Made by a program: the position numbers and the translations under genes. 34,429 nt of DNA, taken from Pelargonium nanum. Taxonomy: Eukaryota > Streptophyta > Magnoliopsida > Geraniales > Geraniaceae. The notes beneath the pieces are model-generated. The model had not been told where the DNA came from. It made no database searches and saw nothing but the letters and a program-made list of their open reading frames with translations. Shown here piece by piece: positions 9,768 to 18,148 of the stretch. The stretch is taken from positions 1 to 34,429 of the forward strand of contig JAYMTF010000523.1 in NCBI GenBank assembly GCA_036897485.1, given 5' to 3'. Position 1 is the stretch's first letter; every line of letters begins with the position of its first letter.

Positions 9768-12700
9768 TCAGAGAACATTCCAAAATGTAAGAGGCTGAAG
9801 CATCTGAGGCTGTTCATCCTCTGCCAAGTTATGGAGGTGGTCACATTCCCATATCTCTAGATTTTCACCAAATATCAGGTTTTTCAGTCCCTTGGGTAGG
9901 GATTCAAGATTTGGCAAACGTTGAAGACGAAGACAAGACAAGCTGGATGGAAGCAACCACTCTTCTGGAAATGAGACTAACCCGACACACCCACCAAAAG
10001 AGAAGTCTGTGAGAGAAGTGAGTCTGTGCATCCCCCACTCGTACGAGGGCCTGAGGTTCTCACAATCCAAAATCGTCAACGAAACAACATTGGTTGGCAG
10101 CCCGCCCTCTGGAAATGACACAAGGTTGGAGCAACGCTCCACGTAGAGTTCTTCGAGAGATGTGAGGCTGTATATCTGATCCGGGAGAGTCTTCAAATTT
10201 TCACATTTGGAGATTCTAAGTGATTTCATAGAGACGGGCAAACCAGGTCTTGGAAAAGACTGGAGAAGCGGGCAGTCAGCTACTTCCAAGTGATCAAGAT
10301 ACATAAGGTTGTGTAGGCCTTTGGGTAAGGACACAAGGTACAAACAATCACTGATAATCAGCTGCTTAACCATCATGACAGCACTAGATGTCACTGCAGC
10401 AGGCAACTGAAAAATGACTTTCGGGAAGGATACAACCGAATGGCACCCTGAGAATTTGAAGACTTGAAGAGAGCTATTGTTGGATATCATTTTCACGGGA
10501 AGGGACTCCATATTCGCGCAGTTCTGGATTTGAAGTACTTTAAGTGTGTCAGGTAGCTCTCCTCTTGGCAATGACTTGAGAGATGGGCAGTTTTCTATAA
10601 CCAAGCATTCAAGCGAGATAGGTTTTCTGTCTTCGTAGCCGTTTCTATAAGTCTGCCACTCAGGTAGAAACTTAAGACCCGGACAATCCTTGATCTCAAG
10701 ACTTGAAACTGTGGAAGGCAAGCCTGATACGGGGAAGTGCACAAGAAATGGACATTCCCAAACCCTCAGCTCCTTTAGGGATGAAAGCTTGTACAAACTT
10801 TGTGGCAACTCCTTTAAACAGGGACAACCTGAAATTTCCAATCTCTGAAGATAAGGGAGATCTTGCAATCCACTCTCGTCGGACAAAGTCAAGAGATCAC
10901 CAATTTGAGCAATCTGCAATTCTTCCAGAGCTGTCAATTGTTCAAAGAACCCTTCATTCAGATACTCAAGTTGGGGAATTCGACAAAGACGCAAGTAGAA
11001 AAGTGAGGTCAGTCCAACTATACTCTGCAACAACTCCTTGCTACACTTCTTCAATTCTAACTCACGGATCAAAGGAAGCCTTGGAAGTTCAGCCAAATCT
11101 TCACATCCATCTAACTCAAGCATTTGAACAGAAGGAAAAAGATTGGGCAATTCCACAAGGTTCGGGCATGAGCGTATAGAAAGCTCCAAGAGGCAAGGGT
11201 ACTCCATGCCTTGTTCGTTGCTCCCATAAGCTGTCGGGAACTGATCATGAAGAGCTGCCAGTTCCTCACATTGATCAATGCTCATTTTCGTCAAGGCGGG
11301 GAAGGAGTGAGAGAACTTTTTCAGCCTCGGACAATTCTGAATTTCAAGCCTTTTCAGGTTATGGAACTCTACCCCGGGGGACCATTCCTCCCATTTTGAC
11401 ATCCTGTCAAATTTCAACTTCTCCAATGATGGAAAAGTCTGAGTAAAGGAATGCCTACCTCCATAGAACTCCGATCCCACCTTCGTTATTCTTTCCATTC
11501 CTTCAACGGTTAGGTCTTTGAGTGAGGGTAGTTGACCAAGTGATGGTAAGCATCTACACCTTCTGCAATTACTGAGTTTAAGAAGTACTAATTGAGAGAA
11601 CAAAGGTGAGCCAATCCAAATGGGAAATGTTGTCCCTCCATAGTCTTTAATTGAGAGTTGCTTTATGTTTTTGTGTGGCTGCAGCATCTCGAGTACATCT
11701 GTTTCAACTCTTTCGTTTCTTGAATCATCCTGGCTGAAACTCCGTTGCAATGTTAACTCAGCAACACGGGGTTCAATAGCCTCTATGGAGAGATCTTCCC
11801 AGTTATCTTCCTCCTTGTCTGCATCGTATACCGGACCTTCAAAATTGTTGCTCCATTGTAACACCAACTGATCAAGTTCCTGTTTGTCCTTCAAATTAGC
11901 ATCCATGGCATCCACGAAACTGGCCACATTTTGCAGTCCTGAAACAAGAAGTGCTCCGCGAAGTTGCATCATGTTTCCCAAGTCTTCGATTCCTGACCCG
12001 CTATCTTTACCCACAACAAAATTAGACAAGGTCTGGAGATTCTTCAGTCTGCACATGTGCAGTGGCATCTCTCTCAATCTGCTTCCACTAATCCGAAGAT
12101 GGCGCAGGCTGGTCAGATTTCCCATCCCAGTAGGCAATTTGGCGAGAGAGAAACATTGTTCCAAGATCAACATTTGTAAATTGTAAAGGGTACTCACAGA
12201 ATCAGGAAGCTTTATAATTGCAGTGTTAGAAAGATCCAGATAGCGCAAATGTTTCAATTCTCCAACTGAATCGGGCAGTTCAGTGATTCGACAAGAATTA
12301 AAAGATAGAGACCTTAAGTACCTTAACTTTGGCAAGAGATTGTGAGGGACAATGTTGGGCATATAGCTGATTCCAACTCTTCCCGTTGGATCCAATGGTA
12401 GGAAGGTTCGTAAGCATTCAACTCCTTTGACAGCTTCAAATTTTGTGAGCAGATCACGGTTACTTCTGATGTAACAGAAATGGCGAGCTTTCTCAAAAGC
12501 CATGTTTTGTCTAGCTTCCCTCCCCTTGTCCTCCAATATAAAACAAAACTCCCCAGCAACAAAATCAGCTAGATCTTTAATTAGGCCATGCATTGTGAAG
12601 TGGGATTCGTTTCGAATGGATTGTTGAAAGAATGATCTTGAGACTAGCTCCTCAAAATACTTTCTACCTACTTCTTCCAATCTTTTGTTTCCTTTCGGTT

Positions 12701-14072
12701 GCTGCACCAAGCCTTCTGCAATCCATAACAAAACGAGCGAATCCTTGTCAAACTCGTAGTCTCTCGGGAACACAGAGCAATATGCAAAACACATCTTCAA
12801 ATGTGAAGGAAGATGATAATAGCTCAATCTAAGGCTTTGAAGGATGTCACTTTCATCATCCGGTAGATCCCATATTTTCCTATTCAATATGTCTTTCCAC
12901 TCGTATTCCTCTTGCCTGGAGCGCAACAAGATTCCTAATCTCTTCACTGCCAAGGGCGAGCCTTCACACTTCCTCACAATCTCCCAACCGATTGCCTCCA
13001 AATTCGGATGCACTACCTCGTTCCGGTGCTCAAATGCTTGACTCACAAACAATGACCAACAATCTTCAATTGACAAGCCACCCAAGTGATGAACTGGAGC
13101 TGTGCTCATACTCGATGCCACATCTTGATCACGCGTCGTTACAATTATTTTACTCCCCCTAGCCCCCGCTTTCAACGGGTTCCACAAAAGATCCCAGTCA
13201 TTGTTTCTCTTCTTCCAGACATCATCCAGCACAAGCAAGAACCTCTTCCCTCTCAATTTTTCCCTCAAAGCAACTTGAAGCAAATTCAAGTCATCAAAGT
13301 CTGCAGTTCTCGAAGTAACAGCCTTAATAATAGTTTTCGTTACTCTCACAACATCAAACCGATCAGACACACAAACCCAAACTCTCAAATCGAAATGCCT
13401 ATCCACCCTCTCCTCATTGTACACAAGTTGTGCCAGTGTTGTCTTGCCAATACCACACATACCAGCAATGGTCACCACACCCACCTTGTTGCCACACATT
13501 TCATCCCTCAGTATCTCCCCAATTATGATTTCCCTATCATCATTTCTACCACAAACACAAGACTCATCGACCAACGAAGTTGTCGGTAATCGTTGCTCGA
13601 CTCCCGGGAACCTCCCTCCCACATAATCTCTCAGACCAAGGACATTTTTGTACTTAGCTACATACTCTAGCCTCTCAGTTATTTTCTTGATCTTGGACTC
13701 TATAGTTGTACTAAAAGGACTGAAAGATGCAGAAATGAGGCGATTTCGTACCTGATTCGCACTAGTCTGATGTTGAGCTTCACATTTGCATTTCAAAGCT
13801 TCAATGGCCAAATCATCCAACACATCCTCTGCATCATAGAGAGCATCTTTGGCCAAGTGCAGCCACTTCTCGACCGCTTGGCTGTTGAATTGCTTCTCCT
13901 CAGCATCATTGAGCACTGCAGTGACTGTGAGCAGTGTGAGCTTCAGTTTTTCCAGCAATTCATGGTCATGCTTTTGGCCATGAAGTTGAAGCAAGCCTAT
14001 GAACTCCCGAGAAGCCAACCTGTCAAAGAGAACTTGAAGGAAGGCTGAGAGGAAAGCCTCTCCCACAGGCAT
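9768..14072 (-). CDS. CC-NB-ARC-LRR disease resistance protein (RPP13-like 1 / I2-R3a type)
   Basis: Uninterrupted 1434-residue ORF, ATG at 14072-14070, TGA at 9768-9770. It is an intracellular immune receptor of the CNL class. Domains: Rx-type coiled coil about 5-130 (AEDVLDDLA, the EDVID region, 81-89); NB-ARC about 175-510 with P-loop GMCGIGKTT 204-212, RNBS-A VWVCVSD 231-237, kinase-2 LVLDDVW 280-286, RNBS-B KIIVTTRD 308-315, RNBS-D CFAYCSVFP 428-436; then a long irregular LRR from about 580 to the end. Two signature motifs deviate: GLPLA reads GSPLA (371-375; Leu to Ser by TTG to TCG) and MHD reads MHG (494-496, Gly codon at 12585-12587). The C-terminus ends at an LRR-like unit with QPLTFWNVL, lacking the DWPKI-type tail common in this family. 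The ORF is intact, so the gene may be functional, but these changes could reflect relaxed selection, an altered switch, or a non-canonical role. The ATG is supported by the family-typical start (VGEAFLSAFLQVLFDRLAS). Confidence 0.95.
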   Translation of the reverse strand: MPVGEAFLSAFLQVLFDRLASREFIGLLQLHGQKHDHELLEKLKLTLLTVTAVLNDAEEKQFNSQAVEKWLHLAKDALYDAEDVLDDLAIEALKCKCEAQHQTSANQVRNRLISASFSPFSTTIESKIKKITERLEYVAKYKNVLGLRDYVGGRFPGVEQRLPTTSLVDESCVCGRNDDREIIIGEILRDEMCGNKVGVVTIAGMCGIGKTTLAQLVYNEERVDRHFDLRVWVCVSDRFDVVRVTKTIIKAVTSRTADFDDLNLLQVALREKLRGKRFLLVLDDVWKKRNNDWDLLWNPLKAGARGSKIIVTTRDQDVASSMSTAPVHHLGGLSIEDCWSLFVSQAFEHRNEVVHPNLEAIGWEIVRKCEGSPLAVKRLGILLRSRQEEYEWKDILNRKIWDLPDDESDILQSLRLSYYHLPSHLKMCFAYCSVFPRDYEFDKDSLVLLWIAEGLVQQPKGNKRLEEVGRKYFEELVSRSFFQQSIRNESHFTMHGLIKDLADFVAGEFCFILEDKGREARQNMAFEKARHFCYIRSNRDLLTKFEAVKGVECLRTFLPLDPTGRVGISYMPNIVPHNLLPKLRYLRSLSFNSCRITELPDSVGELKHLRYLDLSNTAIIKLPDSVSTLYNLQMLILEQCFSLAKLPTGMGNLTSLRHLRISGSRLREMPLHMCRLKNLQTLSNFVVGKDSGSGIEDLGNMMQLRGALLVSGLQNVASFVDAMDANLKDKQELDQLVLQWSNNFEGPVYDADKEEDNWEDLSIEAIEPRVAELTLQRSFSQDDSRNERVETDVLEMLQPHKNIKQLSIKDYGGTTFPIWIGSPLFSQLVLLKLSNCRRCRCLPSLGQLPSLKDLTVEGMERITKVGSEFYGGRHSFTQTFPSLEKLKFDRMSKWEEWSPGVEFHNLKRLEIQNCPRLKKFSHSFPALTKMSIDQCEELAALHDQFPTAYGSNEQGMEYPCLLELSIRSCPNLVELPNLFPSVQMLELDGCEDLAELPRLPLIRELELKKCSKELLQSIVGLTSLFYLRLCRIPQLEYLNEGFFEQLTALEELQIAQIGDLLTLSDESGLQDLPYLQRLEISGCPCLKELPQSLYKLSSLKELRVWECPFLVHFPVSGLPSTVSSLEIKDCPGLKFLPEWQTYRNGYEDRKPISLECLVIENCPSLKSLPRGELPDTLKVLQIQNCANMESLPVKMISNNSSLQVFKFSGCHSVVSFPKVIFQLPAAVTSSAVMMVKQLIISDCLYLVSLPKGLHNLMYLDHLEVADCPLLQSFPRPGLPVSMKSLRISKCENLKTLPDQIYSLTSLEELYVERCSNLVSFPEGGLPTNVVSLTILDCENLRPSYEWGMHRLTSLTDFSFGGCVGLVSFPEEWLLPSSLSCLRLQRLPNLESLPKGLKNLIFGENLEIWECDHLHNLAEDEQPQMLQPLTFWNVL

Positions 14073-14153
14073 GATGATTCAATTCAAAATTTCAAATGGT
14101 TAATCTGAGAGCAACAAATTGAGACAGAGAAATTGCTTAAAGCTCAAGTGTAA

Positions 14154-14357
14154 GGTCAACTGAAAAGCAACAGGGCAGCTGGAACAATGACCATTGACTT
14201 ATGACCATTGACTAGTAATAGCTAAAAGCTTAGAACCAACCACTCATTCATTTTATGTACATAATATAATTCTTTTCTTTAACTATATATGTTTTTCTTT
14301 TTCCTATCATCTGGCCTTACAGACTACAGTTCATGTGTGTGCAGGTAAAAGTTGACT
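14154..14357 (-). promoter_or_regulatory. W-box cluster upstream of the NLR
   Basis: W-box cores TTGAC(C/T), the binding sites of WRKY transcription factors, lie at 14154-14159 (TTGACC on the NLR strand) and, on the opposite strand, at 14194-14199, 14208-14213 and 14352-14357 (TTGACT). The middle two sit in a tandem duplication of atgaccattgact 13-14 bp apart. All are within 290 bp of the NLR ATG. WRKY control of NLR genes is well known; binding here is inferred. Confidence 0.55.
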
Positions 14358-14464
14358 TTAAAATGATTTCAGTTTTCACAAGCTCCTCTATTTTGCTGAA
14401 AAAGTTTCACCATTTGACATATATCTTTTATCAAAAATAAAACCAGCCATCTCAGAAATATAAA

Positions 14465-14477
14465 CTATATATATATA

Positions 14478-14506
<29 letters not shown>
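14465..14506. repeat. Compound (AT)n-(GT)n-(AT)n microsatellite
   Basis: A run of AT dinucleotides passes into GT dinucleotides and back into AT dinucleotides, spanning about 42 bp upstream of the NLR. It is likely length-polymorphic. Confidence 0.9.
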
Positions 14507-14508
<2 letters not shown>

Positions 14509-15037
14509 GATATTTCATCATAACCAACTTCTTAAAAAAGAAAGAGGAACACACATTTTAAAACAAAACAAAAACTGAGAAAAAGCAGGGCACTTATTTT
14601 AGGGTGAAAGGAGTAAAAACTTTATATTACCTGTTTCATATCAGATGTGATTCAGACTCACATCTTTGAGTCCTTGTCAATTATTATCACTATTTGTAAA
14701 AGAATAAAAAATCAACATCCGGGCGCCGGATAATTCGAATTAATAGATGTTATCTGGCTGATTTTGAGGTTGTCAGAAAGTATGTTAAAAATTGTGCACT
14801 GCTTCATACCTTTCACGGACAAGAACAAACAATTCATCGATTTTTTTATCGGGGCTTCCAATGAAAGGGGAAAACCAATCAAACAAAACCTTATTAATTA
14901 AAAGGAATGTTACATTGTAATCTGCCCTAAATAATAGTCCCTGCACTCATGCAAAATTACAGATAGTAACTGTTCTTTTTCTCCCGTCACGGTCACGGCA
15001 CACTTATATATAATGATTGTAGGACAGACCAAGAAAA

Positions 15038-17783
15038 TCAGTAAGACTTCCCACAATGTATCAAGCTACCAGCACCGAGGAAAAGACCAAAAATAGCTGC
15101 GCTACCAAGCGTTGTTTGCCCAATGTACCTAACCTTCATAAGTCCCGGAACCTGCATTGTGTCAACATATTAGCTTAGCCATTAATAAATCGGATCTATA
15201 ATGAAATTATCATATACAACTTCAACCAATAATCAATACTAACGTTATATGGCCTGACTGAAAATCTAATTTAAACAAAAGTGACTTCCAATTCCAAGTT
15301 TGACCCTATGAAATTTATGTAATTGGCGCGGATGAATTGCATTAACAACTACAAGAGAGATCCCTTTATATAGAAGATTTAGAGTATAAATAGAAAAAAA
15401 AACTAGACTAGAAAATTTAGTTAAAAAAAAAAAAAAAAACTAGACTGCTGAACTTTCTAAATTTCACCAACACCTTTCCTAATTTTATTAAACTTAGAAT
15501 TGAATCTTCACACCCCCTCATGCTAGAGCTTGTAAATCAAATCAATGTGAGAGCTTGTACTATTTTAAGGACTTCAGATAGCCTGTATCGGTTGTTAGAG
15601 TTGATCTCAGTGATAGATGTTGACAAAAGAACTTTGTTGACATAGCAATGGGTGACCTTGTGACTCAAAGACCACCTTTTGGCAATATGGTTATATAGGA
15701 GGCTCGGGACTATTTCTATAGTGTGTCCTCATGACCCCAGGGAATACGTTTATGCAGTAGTTTGATCAAATGAAAGGCTCATTGACTATTTCTATAGTGT
15801 GTCCACATGACTCATACTTCATTTTGGTAGTAGTTTAACGGAAGAGAGGCTTATTGACTATTTGTATGGTTTGCCTTCACGGCAATAGTGTCCCTTTGGA
15901 AGAGGCGACATTGACTTGCTAGACTCACAAAGACGAATGTCATCCTAAATGAGTAGAGCGAAACTAGAAAGATTAGATTTGTTGCTAGCATGAAAGTTGC
16001 TTAAGAAAAAGATAACAGTCTAGAGTTTCTTTATGAGATACTCCCCCACACATGCAATGCAAGCATACCATGTGTAGGAAAATTCAAGAATTTTAAAGAA
16101 ATCTTGAAGGAAGAAAGTGAAAGAAAAGATTATTGAAAATTTTTGGGCATGAGAAAATTTGTTGACTGGGCAGGCAACCTAATGTTTTTGCCGGAATGGT
16201 GCAAGCTTTAAGAGACAATCAAAACAGTGAATCAAGAGGCTCTAATACCATGTAAAGTTAACTAAACTTAGAATTGGATCTTAAATGCAGCAAGACCAGG
16301 ATATAACAATTGGTATTCTTTTATGCATATTGTTCCATCTAATTGTGTTAGGATCAATTGTGTTGGGTAAACACAAATCAGCCCTTCAATGCCACATAAA
16401 TAAGATTTTAATCATGTAGGTTATAAGGTATATTTAATGCTTTGCAGTACCTTTCAGCATACTTTTTCCACTACGGTTCATCATGTCTCAAACTCAAGAA
16501 CTACCTCAAGAACTGAATCTTTAATCCAACAAACTACCATTCTCTAGGATGGAAGATATGGCCAAGCTTACAGAATTTTGCCCACAAAAAAAGCACAAGG
16601 TTGCTGCTAGGAGAAAAATTAGGACTAGATAGCATTCATATAGCTAGGTACTCCAAAATAATAAAGGGGAATAGTAGCAACACCTCTTCCCCAACAACAA
16701 AACTTAGCAAAAAAATTATAATTGTCCTGCCTAGCCTCACAATTATGCAAGGATAGTTGCAGAAAAGCTGAAGTTAGTATATGACTTTATTATCCCCAAA
16801 GCAGAATTTGGTTCAGCATTACATTGGAACATTTATCAAACTATGTAGCAGGTAAAAAAGTAACAATTACATGAACATCAAAAGAAAAGAACAAAAGAGG
16901 AATTAATGAATTTACCTTGTACCTAATAGCCTCATAAGTCCCATAGACAGCACCTGTGCATAATACAAATAAGATATATCAATATCATATCTTACAAAGC
17001 ACATAACTTCACCAACAATATCAATTCACAAAAATGAAAAAAATAAATGTAACAACCAATCACTTTCAAGTTTCAACATATGTATTTTCCCCACACACAA
17101 AAAGAAGTCAAAGAAACAGTAAGGTCTGTGCCTCACTCGTAAGTCGTGTGTCATCTAACACCCTCATGGGCTGAAGCTCGACCAAATTATCAATGATAAA
17201 TAACTTAGCAAGCTTAATCGTAGCTAAGTTTTTAACCCCTGGAAACATGAAGTTCCAAAATCAGCTGATATAGTCCTAAGGTTACTCTCCCTTAAATTGT
17301 TAACCATCAATGCAATGCAATGCCCAGCAGTTCACTAATGTTGCTAACACAGCCATTCATTACCTATTTATCAGCTCCACTTCTATTCAACAACCCATTT
17401 ACAAATAGAAATGGTCTAGCAGGAAGCAAACATTGTTGAACGATGCTTTTCTATATGCACATATATAAATAAGTGGTCTCAAAAACTGGCTAATAGCTAA
17501 ATCATGATTAATGGATCTATTCCCAACAACGACAACAATAATTAACCCACAAACTCATGGAATCATACAGTCAGGTCTGTAAGAACATAAAAGAACAACA
17601 AAAAACCAAAACTCCAATAATTTATGACGCAGGGTTTGGGGATTAGGGTTTAAGGCTTAGCGAAATAAAAAAGGCCAAAAAAACAAGATATAGTGAATTT
17701 TCAAAATTACCGACGGCACCACCGACCGCACCGCCCACAGCAACGCCGGCGGTGATTCGAGCCAGACACCCATCCCTTGCCAT
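15038..17783 (-). CDS. ROMO1: ROMO1/Mgr2-like mitochondrial inner-membrane protein, 74 residues
   Basis: Three exons on the minus strand: 17711-17783, 16916-16953 and 15038-15151 (ATG at 17783-17781, TGA at 15040-15038). Both introns are GT-AG and the frame closes exactly: 73 + 38 + 114 bp = 74 codons plus stop. The product starts MARDGCLARITAGVAVGGAV and ends GAGSLIHCGKSY, typical of plant Reactive oxygen species modulator 1 proteins (compare Arabidopsis At3g07910). Two Gly/Ala-rich membrane segments, about residues 9-32 and 50-67, are linked by a short basic loop (RYK, KVRY). Animal ROMO1 and yeast Mgr2 sit in the mitochondrial inner membrane, Mgr2 as part of the TIM23 translocase; a similar site is expected but not shown for plants. 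Exons are too short to appear as long ORFs, so the gene is easy to miss. Its 5' neighbour is divergent. Intron 2 (15152-16915) hosts a retroelement remnant. Site II motifs upstream fit a mitochondrial gene. Confidence 0.92.
15300..16291 (-). mobile_element. LTR-retroelement remnant in ROMO1-like intron 2
   Basis: Read on the minus strand, TGGTATTAGAGCC at about 16242-16254 matches the initiator tRNA-Met primer-binding site (TGGTATCAGAGCC) with one change and follows directly on a ...TTTACA LTR-like end. At the far side, a purine run GAGGGGG (about 15515-15521) is followed at once by TGTGAAGATTCAATTCTAAG, which looks like a polypurine tract plus LTR start. The segment aattctaagttta recurs next to the PBS (about 16265-16277), as expected for two LTRs. 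The presumed 3' LTR contains TATATAAAGG at about 15362-15371. Only about 720 bp of internal sequence remains and the 5' LTR is largely deleted. No intact coding capacity is visible. Boundaries are approximate. Confidence 0.5.
15700..15920. repeat. Degenerate tandem repeat, period about 72-75 bp
   Basis: Units beginning aggctcgggactatttctat (15700), aggctcattgactatttcta (15775) and aggcttattgactatttgta (15847), with a partial fourth at about 15903 (aggcgacattgact). They lie inside the retroelement remnant in the ROMO1-like intron 2. Confidence 0.65.
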
Positions 17784-18148
17784 TTTCTCTTCTCTCTCTC
17801 TCCTTCTCTGCTGTACAATTCTGCACTGTGAAGCAAATGTCTCTTTTGTGCGTCAATTTATTTACGTTTGGGACAGGTAGTAGTAGGGTTGGGCTTGAGT
17901 GCTTAACTTGTCCACTACGAAAAAGCCCAAAGCCCATTACCAAGGCAATTTTAAGTCCAGTGGGCTCGGCTCATATACACACACGTGTGAGTACTGAGTA
18001 GATCCACCCCGCACGTGTGAATATATAGACCAATCACCAATACGGTACGGACCCTCGAGCCTCGACCTCAACCAACCCCAATTCATATTCGCATCTATGC
18101 CTTTCTTCTTCGATTTCTGCATATCGCAACTCTAAACGGAGCATTTTC
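17784..18148. promoter_or_regulatory. Divergent promoter shared by ROMO1-like and F-box/SNF2 genes
   Basis: Only 365 bp separate the two start codons. Site II motifs (TGGGCY) occur at 17890-17895, 17924-17929 (reverse), 17931-17936 (reverse) and 17961-17966. G-boxes CACGTG occur at 17982-17987 and 18012-18017, exactly 30 bp apart. A TATA-like tatata at 18021-18026 followed by ccaat repeats (about 18030-18040) would suit the rightward gene. The ROMO1-like leader (17787-17812) is a GA tract on its sense strand. Site II motifs bind TCP factors and are common in plant genes for mitochondrial and ribosomal proteins. A telo-box-like element (attagggttta, about 17642-17652) sits in ROMO1-like intron 1. 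Confidence 0.65.
18097..18135 (+). promoter_or_regulatory. 12-codon uORF in the F-box/SNF2 leader
   Basis: ATG at 18097-18099 opens a 12-codon frame (MPFFFDFCISQL) ending in TAA at 18133-18135, 13 nt before the main ATG at 18149. If transcription starts about 25-30 bp after the TATA-like site at 18021, this uORF lies in the mRNA. Whether it is translated is unknown. Confidence 0.45.

Larger units (their letters stand above)
14073..15037. other. NLR upstream region / ROMO1-like 3' flank
   Basis: It contains the W-box cluster near the NLR start, a compound AT/GT microsatellite at 14465-14506, and AT-rich sequence up to the ROMO1-like stop. No additional coding region is seen. The weak hairpin at about 14716-14731 (atccg...cggat) has only a 5-bp stem. 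Confidence 0.6.

Noticed and set aside
10703-11179. Plus-strand ORFs of 158 codons and shorter opposite the NLR.
   Set aside because: They are antisense shadows of the large NLR coding frame and match no known protein type.
14716-14731. GC-rich partial palindrome atccgggcgccggat upstream of the NLR.
   Set aside because: Only a 5-bp stem; too short to claim a terminator, origin or binding site.
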